DNA of 64,000 nt, taken from contig CAJVGD010000005.1 of NCBI GenBank assembly GCA_910890315.1, forward strand, positions 1,302,001 through 1,366,000, written 5' to 3'. The position numbers and the translations under genes were made by a program. Source of the DNA: Serendipita indica DSM 11827 (taxonomy: Eukaryota; Basidiomycota; Agaricomycetes; Sebacinales; Serendipitaceae). How positions within the stretch are numbered: position 1 is the stretch's first letter; each line of letters starts with the position of its first letter. The notes under the pieces are model-generated. The model was not told the DNA's origin. It was given only the letters and a program-made list of their open reading frames with translations, and ran no database searches. Below are positions 37,370-49,777 of this stretch, in pieces.

Positions 37370-38303
37370 TCACGAGTTGAATATTCTGGAATGCTGCAGG
37401 TCATGTCGAGCTGCAAGAATCTCTCCCAGAGGCCATGTGGTCGCTGGGGTACTGCTGCTTTCAAGTCGCGACCAGTCTTCTTCAAAGAGTGGTCCCTCTG
37501 AGGGTAGGCTTGTCAAATGAGAGCAATTAGACGCCTCTTCGTCGACCATTTGGCGTATAACATGGAGCAAGAGTTGTTGAGCTGCATATGGGCCGATTGC
37601 GTTCAGCCGAATAGCGGCGGACAGCAAGGACCGAGCGTAGAGGAATAGGAAGAGCTGCTTGCTACGGCCTATAAACGATGAAACGATGGCTATGGAGACC
37701 AGAGAAAGCCTTACCAGTTGACAGGGACAGTGCTGCTGAGAGAACTCCCCAGCAGATTGGCAAGTGTCCGGGAGCCTCCCCTTTCCGTATCATCAGTTTG
37801 TATGCATCGACCACAGTCTCTGATAGACGTTGTTTAGCCTCTTCTTTACGCCTTGACCCTGTTGCATCCATCTGGCTGGGATTGAATGCGTCTAGCCATG
37901 TTGGTCGCGAGAACCCTTTGGAGAATAGAGTTAGGAGTGCGACTCCCTGGGCCTTTGATGCCCTCCGAGTGATATGATTGAGCGACATGGCTTCGTAGTG
38001 CCTGTCCAGGGCCTGAAGCCCAGCAATGGTTGCGTCTTTGCCTTTCTCGACAGCATTCTCCATCGTGTTATGTGCATCTGATGCAAAAGGCAGCGCTAGT
38101 CTCGCGTAAGCAGCCAGACTGTCCCTAATAAAGCCGACAATGCTTGCTGGGGCCTGCGAGGCTGATGGATCAGATAAGGAAATGCGTTCGATCGCTGGAA
38201 AGCCATGCTTGAAGTATGATTCTAGGCCAGAGGACGAGACAAACGAGCCTGTGGGCAGATTGCCATCGGAAAGGAGCAAGAGGAGATAGGAATCATTGTC
38301 CAT
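37370..38303 (-). CDS. ureF: urease accessory protein UreF
   Basis: UreF helps UreG and UreD insert nickel into urease. The ATG at 38301-38303 gives MDNDSYLLLLLSDGNLPTGS with FVSSSGLESYFKHGF, the classical UreF opening. YEAMSLNHITRRASKAQGVA, LLTLFSKGFSRP and GHLPICWGVLSAALSLS follow, then an intron, then LFLFLYARSLLSAAIRLNAI with GPYAAQQLLLHVIRQMVDE. The tail is LGEILAARHDLQHSRIFNS, with the stop at 37370. Length, about 290 residues, suits fungal UreF. No other urease gene is in the window. It is divergent from AFG1. Confidence 0.92.
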
Positions 38304-38514
38304 AATGCCTTTTAGTGTGCGTCAGGAATATTTCTAGTTATTTCCACAGTCTAGAACTCGGCCTACGTGGTAGAGTTACGATCACTTGACTGCTGTGGTC
38401 GGCTACTATATGATGACGAGCTCCAGCAGACAAACAAGCCGTACTACTTTGTCCCTTCCCTCATCCGCCCTCTAGTGTACAAATCTCTGAACAGAATTTC
38501 TCTATTTTATTCTA
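38304..38514. promoter_or_regulatory. 211-bp spacer between divergent ureF and AFG1
   Basis: The two start codons face away from each other across 211 bp, so both promoters and 5' UTRs should lie here. AT-rich patches occur near 38320-38345 and 38490-38512. No specific operator is recognised. Confidence 0.4.
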
Positions 38515-40429
38515 ATGACTGCAACTGCGTCCCTCTCTCGTCGTGTATTTCTTGCCTCCCGGTTCCGCCACCCGTCCAGAGTTTTGGCGCGCTCAAAACC
38601 ATCTCTCCGCCGCTCCCAAGCGTCAATAGCGAGCGTGCAACCCGATTTTACACCTCCACCTCCACCGCCGTCCTCTTCACAACGTACACTCGACACGTCT
38701 GCCGGAGTCCCGCCTTACCGAGCTCCGGAGCAACGACGGAATGAGTGGCATGCTCCCTCGCGAGGTGCGTTCTCAATCTAGACGATTGCTGTCCTCTTTT
38801 TCCTGCTTTTCTTGCACATTCCGCGCGTTTGAGCGATGGTTGTGCACTGTCTAGGCGAGATATTACCGCTTCTCGTGATTTCGGTTACTACCCCGCAGTT
38901 TGAGCGAAAACCCGACGTGAAAAGGCTGACGATGACTCACAGTCACTCCAATGTCCAAATACAAGGAGCTCATAGACAATGGAACCCTTCGGCCGGATGA
39001 CCATCAACTTCAGATTGTTGGCAAGCTCCAGAAGCTTCACGATGAGTTGCGAAACTACAATCAACCGACTGTGGAAGAAGCAGTCGTGCAAACTCCATCA
39101 TTTGTGAGTGAAAACAAAATCGCATTGGCACATGCTGACCGGTTTAACCTCAAGCTACAACGACTATTTGGAAGTCAGGCTGAGACTCTGCCAGAGCCTC
39201 CTTCAAACCTTCCCAAAGGCCTTTACTTGTACGGAGATGTTGGGACGGGAAAGTCTATGCTCATGGATTTGTTTTACCTGACGCTTCCGCCTCATATTAC
39301 TCGCAAGAGTCGGGTACACTTTCACGCCTTTATGATCGATGTTCATAAGCGGCTTCACGACTTTAAGAAGACGCATCCACCAGGTGCTGATCCCATCCTT
39401 CCAATAGCGCGAGCATTGGCCAAGGAGAACACAGTCATTTGCTTTGACGAGTTTCAAGTCACGGACATTGCAGTGGCAATGATTCTTCGAAGACTGCTAG
39501 AATGCATGATCAAGTTTGGTGTCATCTTTGTCATGACTTCAAAGTAAGCCATCCGTCCCTCGACTTTTGCATCGTATTGACCAAATTTCAAGCCGGCATC
39601 CTACCAAGTTGTATAAGAATGGGATCCAACGGGCCAGTTTCCTCCCTGCAATCGACTTGTTAATGTCTCAGTTTGACGTGACCGACCTCGACTCGGGAAC
39701 CGACTACCGAAAGATGCCAAGGGCACTATCCAACGTCTATTTCCATCCATTGACAGAAGAGCACAACCTCGAAATCCAAAAGATCTTCGACGCTTTGACT
39801 GCGCACGATGGGCCAGTGGTACAAGACAAGCAATTGGACGTCTGGGGGCGCAAGCTCAAGATTCCAGAGAGTAGCGACAACGTTGCCAAATTTACGTTTG
39901 ATGAACTGTGCGGCAAGCCGCTCAGCGCGGCCGATTACCTCGAGGTGACCAAGGAGTTTAATACCATCTTTGTCGTCGACGTTCCCAAGATGAACCTCGG
40001 TCACAAGGATCTGGCGAGACGCTTCATCACGTTCATTGATGCATGTTACGAGAACCACGTACGTTGCTCTGGCCGTGCAATGACCGGTACTGACTCTCAG
40101 GATCAGACCAAACTTTTCGTGACTTCGGAAGTACCCATCTATCAGATCTTCTCCGACGAGGGTACAACCCAGCATTCTAAAGAGAAGACGGAACATATGC
40201 GCAGCGTCATGGATGAGCTCGTAAGTCTGAAATTTTTACGAACTCTAACTTGCGTTGACCGTGGATATCTCAGGGTATCTCCGACCAGCAAATTGGGACT
40301 ACATCCATCTTCACCGGAGAGGAAGAATTGTTTGCGTTTGCGCGAGCGTGCTCGCGCTTGGTCCAGATGGGGACTCAGGAGTGGGCCATGACAGCAGGCC
40401 ACGAGGATAAGCACGCCATGATTCTCTGA
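38515..40429 (+). CDS. AFG1: AFG1/LACE1 mitochondrial AAA-type ATPase
   Basis: A mitochondrial inner-membrane ATPase implicated in turnover of respiratory subunits. It starts MTATASLSRRVFLASRFRHP at 38515, an Arg/Ser-rich, acid-poor leader typical of mitochondrial import. After an intron near 38765-38940 come MSKYKELIDNGTLRPDDHQL, LPKGLYLYGDVGTGKSMLMD (Walker A GDVGTGKS), RVHFHAFMIDVHKRLHD and VICFDEFQVTDIAVAMILRR (Walker B). Then RHPTKLYKNGIQRASFLPAI, FDELCGKPLSAADYLEVTKE, NTIFVVDVPKMNLGHKDLAR and RFITFIDACYENH. It ends QEWAMTAGHEDKHAMIL, stop at 40427-40429. The segment order matches the family. About 530 residues. Confidence 0.93.
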
Positions 40430-40567
40430 GTACTGCGACACATTATTGCAGACTTGTTTTCTTGGATTTCAGACGGAACTTATCCATATATCAACCGAGA
40501 CCTAATGATACTACGCTTAATATTTTCTGTGGGGTTGAAGAAAAGTGCATATAAACGTAGCATACAC

Positions 40568-41721
40568 TTATCGCATACGGTACCTATGAGCATATAAGTA
40601 TAAGAGGACGCTCGATTGGCAATCAACATACCATAGCACAGACTTGCGGTTTCTTCTCATCTTACGTTGAAGCTGTAAGACACCGTAGAGAAGCGCTTCC
40701 GCCGTCGGTGGACATCCAGGGACGTAGATGTCGACTGGGACGATGCCTAGTGAACAGACAAGATCAGAAAGTCGGTCGTTGATGCTAGGAAGATACGCAC
40801 GGTCACATCCTCGCACGACAGAGTACGAATAATGATAGTAACCGCCTCCGTTGGCGCACGAACCCATGGAAATGACCCAGCGAGGTTCGGGCATCTGATC
40901 GTACACCTTGCGCAATGCAGGAGCCATCTTGTTTGTCAGGGTTCCAGCAACTGTAGGAAGGTTCAGATCGTGAACGCACAGAAAGCTTCAGGCTTGCGTA
41001 CCGATCATAATATCCGACTGGCGAGGACTGGCACGGAAGACAATGCCCAGTCTGTCTTGATCATAACGAGCAGCAGCCATATGCATCATCTCCACGGCGC
41101 AGCAAGCCAGTCCAAAAGTCATGGGCCTTTTGAAAGGATTAGAAAACGCGTGCAACGGCGCTATTCGGATTCTGACTTACCAGAATGAACCCTATGGATA
41201 GATAAACATCCAATTTATGTAAGCAAGGATATGGAGCGGGGTTGTCTAGGATGGAACGAATGACGGACCTGATGAGCCCAGTTGACAATCTTGTCCATGG
41301 TCGAAAGAACATATTCTGATAAATTAAGGGCAGATTAAGGAAGCGAGGAGTCAGCCTCTGCATGCCGTTTACCAGGAAACCTTCGCACCAGTCTTGTTAT
41401 GAGGCTGCATCAAGCTTTGGGCGTTGGATCCACGGTTAGCATACGTTGTAATATCATTGGAAGGTGGCGGTGCTGGGATTATTCGGGTTGCTGCCGCATT
41501 GTCGCTCGCGCTGGCCGATGTCGAAGGCGAGGCGGCGACTTTGCACGCCGTAGTGGTGTGGAATGCTTGTCTACCTGGATAAAGAGAATGAAAAGACGAT
41601 TCGGAAGTATAATATGTCAGCTCTCGTGCCCAATGGAGCTGGATGAAGAATTTCGCTTACTGAGAATGCTGAACGAGGGGACGGGGCGGGCTGAGCGGAG
41701 TGCTGTGAAAAGATGTAACAT
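40568..41721 (-). CDS. NDUFS7: NADH:ubiquinone oxidoreductase PSST/20-kDa subunit
   Basis: The complex I subunit carrying the terminal Fe-S cluster N2 near the quinone site. The ATG at 41719-41721 gives [20 protein letters not shown], an import leader. An intron joins it to [23 protein letters not shown] is joined across a roughly 66-nt intron to [16 protein letters not shown]. The core reads [60 protein letters not shown] and [20 protein letters not shown], so the four cluster cysteines (CC, GSC, PGC) are present. A 51-nt in-frame intron near the end would give LWYRMR before the stop at 40568; left in, it adds 17 residues. Confidence 0.93.
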
Positions 41722-43653
41722 CAGTTTCGTATATTTGAATATCCATAGAGCCATAGATATGGACCTCTTGCCGCTGTGGTTATCGACGCCATATTCTGGT
41801 AAGGGCCAATGAAATCGGCTGAATATCCACCACATGGTAGCACCATTCGTGTTTGCTTTGTGCGATGAAGAAACCTTATGTCTAGACCTTTTGAAACCTA
41901 TAAGTCTCCTTTGGGCAGTCGGATAAGGGCAAAAACAGGCACCTTGGCCGCTCCCTGTACACTGCCGTGCCATGTCGATCATGGAACCTTACATACAAAC
42001 GTGAAACTCGTGCAGATCCACAGAGTTTGGGGACCTAGTCGCTTTCAGCCCCGTGTCCGCCGCTCAGTAGTTCCTAATGGTTTGTTTACTCCCTCTCCGC
42101 CCCTTCAGCTGTCGCCCCCTGAAATCTTTAGGGAAATGGAAAGCCTCTCAGGGTGACAGGAGGTATGCAAGACTCGGTCAGAAACACGCTCCGCTGTGCC
42201 ACATTCACTCAAGCCAATCTATCAGACCATTCAGCTCCTTGCATACCACGAGCGTCCGGCCAGCGAAATAAGCGAAGGAGTCCCTGAGTTTCCGGTACAC
42301 TGGGATTATCGTGATCCATCTCCGCACGTCCGCCAACGTTAGCGCGGTTTCGATCAGGGCGTTTGTGGCCAGAAGACGCACGGAACTAGCCTCTCGCTGC
42401 ACGCAGTTCCCACCCGTGATGAGGAAACACGTTTAGTCACGAAGAAACAGGCGAACAAACGTAAGGACAAAGGAATACTCGTTCGGGGATCCCCTATTCT
42501 TCCCCATTAGCCACAATCCTCAAACGAGGTGTGTGGCTCACGGCGGCGGACTTGCCCAGTTCTATTAATGGGGAGGTTATCATGCAGTGGCCATTCAGAA
42601 CCGATAACCCAGGTACCCCAACACCTCCTAGTTCGAAGCCGGGGGAGGCGGGTTGAACGAATATCCTGTACAGAGTTCCAGAATCTTATACATACTGATA
42701 CACAGACCTGAATTCCGTACAAGGTTCTCCCCCACTCCAACGCTGTCTAGACGGGATCGCCCGACTCGGAGGATACCCCTCCGCTTCGCCATAGTACACC
42801 AGGGGTCTCGTGGTGAAAAATTGTACACAGAATCGGCATCATGTGTACGAAATAGGGCTATGTTTTACATGGCTTCTTCTCAGGAACTGAGGACCAGCGA
42901 GACGTTCTGGCGAGTATCATCGGCGGTCTTGCCAAGCCAGGAAAATGAGTCAACTGCGAACAGGTAATCACGGCAAAATGTGTCCAAAATGAAACAGAAG
43001 AGTATCTGGCAGTGAAGCCGAGAGGTAGGACAGGGAGCTCGGTACGGGAGCCTGTCTGTCTATGGATAAGACTCGGTGAAGCTCAGGGATGTTCCCCCAT
43101 TTTACGCCTATCCTAGACACCGTACTGACGTCTTTTGTCGTGTCAGCTGCCTATGTGATTCGGCCAGGCGTTCCGTCTCACCGTCTATTTGGAATCAAAG
43201 GTTGAAACTTCGGAGAAGAGCGTCTCGGCATGTTAATGGCTGGAGAAGATGTTACAGAGTTATCAAAAAGCTGTGCTGGTTGCTCTTGCACCATATGTCA
43301 GGGAGCGAGGATGGCGGCTCTCGGCCAGCGAGGGAGTTCCCCTCGACTGGCACGAAGCAGAGGATAATTTACTGGGAGAACTCAAACGAAACAACGAAGA
43401 TGTACGGTCTTTAATATTCTCAAACACTAGACCCACAACGTTCGCCGAATCGGCGACTCGGTTTCTCCGTCACACGACGGTCGAGTTGGGTTCCCTAGAA
43501 AATGCCCGAGCTCAGTCGCGTCAAAAACCCCCACTAACAAGCAAATTACTGCAATTTTGATAATGACATTTGAAAGAATTTTCCTTGGGAATTATCGCGA
43601 CAAAATGGCGGCTGTGCTAGTTGCCTTCTGCTCCTTACTGGCCCATTAAGAGA
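41722..43653. other. 1.9-kb intergenic region
   Basis: No gene is firmly supported between NDUFS7 and the plus-strand gene at 43654. An open frame at 43249-43560 (104 codons: MLQSYQKAVLVALAPYVRER, LDWHEAEDNLLGELKRNNED) has protein-like composition but no recognised family and no clear partner exons. It might be a small gene or relic. Other frames look like chance. Part should be the promoters of the flanking divergent genes. Confidence 0.4.
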
Positions 43654-45031
43654 ATGCAAACGTCGATAAGTTTCCCCACAACGAGCCGAGCTCGTCCAGA
43701 AACTGCTACGGGTTCGACCTTGCAATCGAATTGGCGCGTGGATGCCGCCAACAACAATGTACGGACCGTGAGCATTGCAAGCCACAGCCGCGAGGTTGCA
43801 CTCGAGGTTCACGACCTTGTCTACGGACCGCATGGTCATACTCCTGCCTCTGTAAGCCAAAATATTGGGGGTACGAGTGCTCCTGCTGCTCCCAACTTGA
43901 GTGGTGCGATGAGCGAAGACGCCATCATCATGGCAAACTTGGAACGTCTATACGAGCCTAACGCAGGTGATAATTTCATTACATTTTCCCGATTGTTTCA
44001 GTACAATCTAATCCCCTTCATAGTGTATGAAAACCCGCTACTCACTGCAACAACCCGTGAGATGATTTTGGACATTCATCATCTCTCTCGACAGATTGCC
44101 GATGTACACGTTTCACGACCTCGTCCCCTTCGGATGCTCGCTTGGCTCTTTGGGTGGAGGCAGGCGAAGACGCGTGGGGCCGAAGTCCAAGTCGAAGCAG
44201 AGGAGCCTCCCTGGTTCGATGCTCTGAAGTGTTGGAGTGAACTTGGTGACATTGTTGCCGAAAGTGAGGGTTGGGGTGCGTCTCAAGATATACCTATTAC
44301 GAAAAGTGACTGACCACCAAGAACTAGATGGTACACGTCGAAGTGTTATCGAACATACGCTCCATATCCTGTTCCTTCCGAATCTGCACAGTTTTGTCCC
44401 CGGAAACTCTACAGAGGCTCAAAGGGCGTCGTTATCTCCCTCGACGTCTTCTCTCTCTTTCCATGGGTCAGCCTCTACCCCACCACATCACGTATCTAGT
44501 CCTGCGTTGCATCTTGGAGGCATCTTTACGCTCCCAAGCTCGCCTCTTCACCTTCAATTGCGCATCATCACCAAACTGACGTTTAACGAACAAGGGAGGG
44601 TGTCGTACCATCGCGACTTTTGGGATGCGCGGGATCTTATTCGAATGCTACCTGGGGGCCGACCAGCGATGTGGGTATGGACGCGTTTGGTTGCAAGAGG
44701 TCTTTCGACGGTCAGCTGGCTTTTCACCCCACGTTCATCCTCGACGAATGTAGATTATGCTACGAATCGCTCAGGAGAGGAAGAAATCAATCCTGCGTAT
44801 ATGTCCCGGCGAAGGAGTAGCGTCGGTGCTGCTTCGATCCATGATGCCTACCCGAGTGGCCCACCAATACGTAGGACACCTTCTGCCCTGACACACGAAG
44901 ATGCACTTGGTGCTCTTGGACTTGTCAACATTAACAGGCGCAAGCGAAGTATATCTGGCTTGACTATGGGGGGTGATAGACGGGCACGCGCACCTGATAT
45001 AGATCCAGACGCAATGCAAAGCAACTGGTGA
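43654..45031 (+). CDS. fungal protein of unknown function, NTF2-like segment possible
   Basis: Not recognised with confidence. A start at 43654 gives MQTSISFPTTSRARPETATG, then NNVRTVSIASHSREVALEVH and DAIIMANLERLYEPNA. A 57-nt intron (about 43966-44022) leads to VYENPLLTATTREMILDIHH, a basic stretch with LRMLAWLFGWRQAK, and a second intron near 44276-44324 joining SEGWE to LDGTRRSVIEHTLHILFLPN. The C-terminal part LQLRIITKLTFNEQGRVSYH with RDFWDARDLIRMLPGG and MWVWTRLVARGLSTVSW recalls NTF2-like folds, where a strand pair ends in a helix with WDA. The tail is Arg/Ser-rich with likely phosphorylation sites. About 430 residues. Confidence 0.65.
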
Positions 45032-47457
45032 CAGATTCTCTTTCGGCCAAGGACATGGATATATGCATGCACAACACCATGCAACATGACCCTCAACACA
45101 TGACCACAGAACTATATTGCACAATCAATAATATACAGCCCTGTATTGACACTCTCATAATCGAGACTCTTGTGATTCTTTTTGGGCCCGACCGGAGGTC
45201 ATGAGGGCCCGAATTCCACCGCAGAGGACGTGAAGCACGGATAGATTCGGAGAGTCGAATGTGAATACTGTTTTGCTTATACACAGCTCTAGTATATTCG
45301 CGCCAGCCACACGAGCAAAGAGAACACATGAGCCGTATTGGCCAAGTTGTATGGACTCATTTCCGACAAAAACCTCTAAAGAATTGTAGACCGTTGAGCC
45401 CCCACGCCACATGAGTTCTAATCGGTGAGAAAACCTTGTCCCGGTGCCTAAATATCGGCTAACATGTTAGCATAGAACAGCGAGACCTGTTTATCCTTCT
45501 CGCGGCTTCTCACTGACATTGCGTCTTCGAGGCGGGATTCTCCGTGGCAACGTTTGCAGACGAGTGCGAGTTATATAATTAATTGGCCGCAAACGGATTA
45601 TTATAGACTATTCGCCTAATCCGCTTTAAGAGTTGCTTGACCGCTTGCCGACGGTGTAACTGACGGCCTCGGATGTCACTGAGTGTTAAGAGCGGGGATG
45701 AAACTCGTTCGAAGATGACCCCTCTGTACGCACACACGCTTCTAACAGGACGCCTGTGGACGACCTAGACCCCCACGCCGCATTTTTCTCACAAGTTCCC
45801 TGAGGACGGAGCCACGTTTGCTTCGGCCCTAGGCTGAACTAACGTATCAAGAGGTAGCTTATCGAATCGCAGCCAGGGGAGGCAAGTCTTTGTTCACTTG
45901 TCCGTCTTCTTCCTCTTCACGAAGAAACGGGCAACAATCGCGATTCCCCTTCTAGCACGCGAGCTGGCTGAGATGGCCCTTATAGTTTATCCCATTTCCC
46001 CCAAACGGAGGTTGTATATTAAGTAATTAGATTCGACAGCTTCTCCGACGGTGAGCGGAGACCGTCGCTGGCACCGGAGACAACGTATTGACAGCGGACA
46101 CTGTCTACCTCTTGCTCTCGAGTCCTTTCTACCCAACAACCAAAGAACCAAGTAGCTCTTGGTATATGTGTGTGGTTTCTTATGGAATTGAGACCACTTT
46201 CCCCCTCCTCCGGGAGCAAAAGCCATATTAAAACCGCACCCGACGCCGCTATGCCGGTGTATATGTATCTGTCTTCCTCCACGGCGACGCGAGATGCTAG
46301 ATTCTTCTAGGATAACACTGCTTCCGAGAAATGTCATCCAGCTGGAGAAGAGGGAAACCGGTACCGTGATGCCGTATTGCATCCACCAGTGACCCAAGCC
46401 ACAACGTAATGCCAGTCCTCCCTAGGGAAGCAATCAAGAGAAAAGAACCCATGGATGGCACAAAGCCAATGGGCTAACCATTTGAGACCCGTCTCCCCGT
46501 TTCAGTTGTCTGTCCGAATAAGCCTACATCGAAACAACATGTTCAGAAGGACACGAGACAAATGCTCTCTTTTTTTCCCTAGCTACGCCAAAAATACTAC
46601 ACCAACAATGACCAGGAAGAACGACGCGGAGGGAGTGGGCAACGGTCGGTGTGCATGTAAAGCCAAGCCATAGATGAGAAAGACCCGAAATTGCAAGATG
46701 TGGTTTTTGGAAGACTAAGGATAGACTTCCATGAGGATTTGCACCGGCTAGGTTTGACAAACAGAGGTCGGAGGGATGGGCGAAGCAACTATGTCACAAC
46801 AACCAGAGAGGTCTGGTTCCAAATAACGAGGAAACATGCGTGTGAGAGACGAAGAGGAGGAGAACAATAAAAAAGGAGTGGAGACTCTTTGCAGACAGTT
46901 TCTGGCCAAAAAGGGAGGGATCTTTTGGTGAGAGACGACCAGGCGTGAGGTTGGGGGGAAAAGATTCGTGACGGGGGCGAGAGAGAAGAAAAAAAGATTG
47001 TCCGAATGATGAGGCTCCAACTAGAAGATCTGGTCATTCTCGTTGTTGCCGTTGTGTTCTAGCAGTACACAGAGGTACTGGAATTTGGAACAAGAGGTCG
47101 AGGTTGGAAAAATCGCACCTCACGGGTGCGTATGGCGGCGCCATGGTCTATGTGGTGTTCCCTCAGGAGCACATGCTCTCTGAACACCAACGGCGTCGGT
47201 GGATTCGAATTCGGGGCCCAGGAGAAATGCGCATCAGCAGAGAGTGAGAGTGAGAGGTGAGAGAGAGAGAGGAAACGAGTGTAAATTGCGGGGAATAAGC
47301 TGCGAGCTGTATGCACAATTTCTCCAGGAACAGTAAAGGCGAAAAGGTGAAGCGTATCGGCGGCGCCTTGGACCTCCAACGTTTCCCAGCAACGGCAAGA
47401 CGAGCTTTCCAGCGTCTATCCAAAAATTTGTTAAGTCCCCCCCTTTAATCGCTTGCA
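45032..47457. other. 2.4-kb intergenic region, 3' flank of GATA gene
   Basis: The part near 46700-47457 is probably the 3' UTR of the minus-strand GATA gene. Open frames elsewhere are short. One minus frame at 45155-45412 (SIQLGQYGSCVLFARVAGAN, FDSPNLSVLHVLCGGIRAL) has fair composition but no recognised family. Nothing resembling tRNA, rRNA or a transposase was seen. Confidence 0.4.
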
Positions 47458-49777
47458 TTATACAGCCAAGGTTGCAAGTTCAGGCTGGGGCACAGATCCC
47501 AATGGGGTCGCGTTTGTCGGCGACGCGCTTTGAGAGTGCGGTTGAGGCAAATAGGCTGGATGCAAGTGATGATTTGGTGGTGAGGGTGTCAACTCTCCGG
47601 ACACATACTCTCTCCTCGGAGTCGAGGACGCGCTGGCGTTGCCAGTGGGCATCATCAGGGGTGGCGTCGGAGTGGGCAAGGGGCTCATCTCTGCTATCGA
47701 CGCTGGAATCATGGGCCCGACTGTACTCGACGGTGAGCCAGAACCGGACTGGTGCTGCGCCCATACTGGTATCGGCGGGACCCGATGTTGTAGACCTACG
47801 GCATGATACGAAGTCGGAGAATGCATGCCGATGGCACCCACAGAACCGCGTCGCATAATCTCTTGCTGGTACTGGTTCACATGATGGTGCGGAATCTGAC
47901 TCGTGCTTCCTCGTCTGGCGTAATAATCCTGCGAGGGCATCATCTGTGCAGCAGCAGCAGCAGAAGCAGGCGGCGGCGGGCCCCGCAAGTTTCCACCGTA
48001 GACAGCCGAAAGGCGCGCAGAAGACGAAGATGCAGATGAGGGGGTGCCATAGGTCGGTGAATGGCCTTGCGGGGCTGGAGGCACGAGTCCCTCCGGTGAG
48101 CTAACATGGCTGCCTGAACCTGCAGTCGTCGAGGACGTGACGACTGGCCCCGAAACCGGGGAGGGAGAGCCAGCGGCTTTGGTTGGGATTTTCATCGGCG
48201 GTGCCTGCGGAAGTCGGATGGCGCTGCTGGTACCCCGAGAAGTATGCATTGATAGCGCGTTGTTGTATGGGTGGTGTCCGTGATGATTCGGGACGTGGTA
48301 CGAGGGTTGAGTGGGCGGTTGCGGCGGCGGAGGTGCCATGCCCAAAGAAGAAGGATAGGCAGACGACGCGGTCGAATACCCAGAATGGTCGTCCCAGTCG
48401 GATGTACCGCTGCCCGAGTTTATCGATGCGATCGAACCTGAGATTTGTGTGGAGGGAGAGGGGTAGCACGACCAGAGAGCGACAGAGAGCGAGTTAGGGA
48501 GGGGGGACCGAGTCGGAAATTCAGTCAGCCATCGAATCAATCCATAGAGTTGAAACCTCGACATGTCGCCTAATTCCGCCAGAGCGTAGGGGCGTTACGC
48601 TCGACGTAACGGGAAAAAAAAAAGGCATGCTCTGTCGAAGCAAGCATAACACCATATGTCACGTATGGGCGACTATAGGCGCAGTCGGCAACACCGACCA
48701 CATCGACACACGGTCTCCATGTGGGTAGAAGAAAAAGGAGGGGCTTACCTCGCCGCATGGCTTGACCATAATCCAACGGTTCCTTCTTTACCGACAGGCC
48801 ATGACGCTTGGGACTAGACGACGGGGAGACGCGAGTGTAGGTGGGCAACGACTGCTTGCGAGCCTTGTTCCCCGGACGTAGTCCAAACTGGTGTGGTCTC
48901 GGCTTGTTGTGGGTGCGTTCGTATAGGCCGCACTTGTTGCATACCTAGGATGAAACACAAGGGTCAGACAAGGGTGCGGGCGTGAAACAGACGCGCAATA
49001 TTGAATGGCAGAGGGGGAAAAAAAAAAGGACGAGCACAAGCGTACAATTTTGCCGGGATTGAGCGTGGAACGACGCCAGCTAGGAGGTTCTGTGGTGCCA
49101 CAGTTGAAGCACTTTCTGCGGAGATACTGCGTCTCCTTTGAGGCTGCATCGTCGGTGTGCATGACAGGAATGTTGCTCATTGCAGGGGTGAGATAACTGG
49201 GCGTTGCAGACACACTGGAGACGGATGAGGAAGAGGACGAAGGTCGATAGAAGCCCTGCGGATGGTGGGCGGCTGTCGGGGGCACCTGGGTCGGGACGAT
49301 CATGCCCGTGGCGTGCTCGAGCTTGACGCCGTCATCGTACTCGTATGGATGCGCGTCCTGGACGTGAAGCGCATGATGAGAGCCTGCGACAGGATGCTCT
49401 TGAGGCAGCGGGGGCACGGGAGGATACTTTGGATAGTGCGCCATGGGATGGTCGTGGTGCACGAATGGAAACGACGCCCGGCGATAGAGTGATCCTGGGC
49501 CAGAATGAGACTGATGGGGATCGTCTAGAAGCTGAATCTGTGGCTGCTGGTGTGCTGGAGGAGGCGGTTGGGCCATAGGAGCATGGTGGACGGCGTGCTG
49601 CGCATAGTCGACGTAGTATTGCGCGTGAGAAGCAGCGACAGAGCCAGATTCATAGCTATACTCGACCGCAGACGGTCCAGATTCGTCGAGCGAGCTGCTC
49701 ATGGGCGGCGAGGGTGTTTGCGGCGTCGACGAGGACGCGGTGGTGGACAAAGAGTGAGAATCAAGCAAAGATTCCAT
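47458..49777 (-). CDS. GATA-type zinc-finger transcription factor
   Basis: A DNA-binding regulator. The ATG at 49775-49777 gives MESLLDSHSLSTTASSSTPQ. The first exon is low-complexity with His/Pro/Gln runs. The finger reads RRKCFNCGTTEPPSWRRSTL, NPGKIV, then an intron (about 48945-49048), then CNKCGLYERTHNKPRPHQFG, so the four zinc cysteines (CxxC...CxxC) are intact and the W-R-R contact is kept. A basic stretch GNKARKQSLPTYTRVSPSSS follows. A 311-nt intron (48438-48748), long for this window, precedes a large Ser/Pro/Ala/Gln tail ending SVPQPELATLAV at 47458. The GTTEPPSWRRSTLNPGK finger resembles fungal factors unlike the classical AreA finger. Target pathway unknown. About 630 residues. 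Confidence 0.87.

Noticed and set aside
42590-42690. tRNA-like T-loop sequence gttcgaagcc
   Set aside because: No matching acceptor, D and anticodon stems could be drawn around it.
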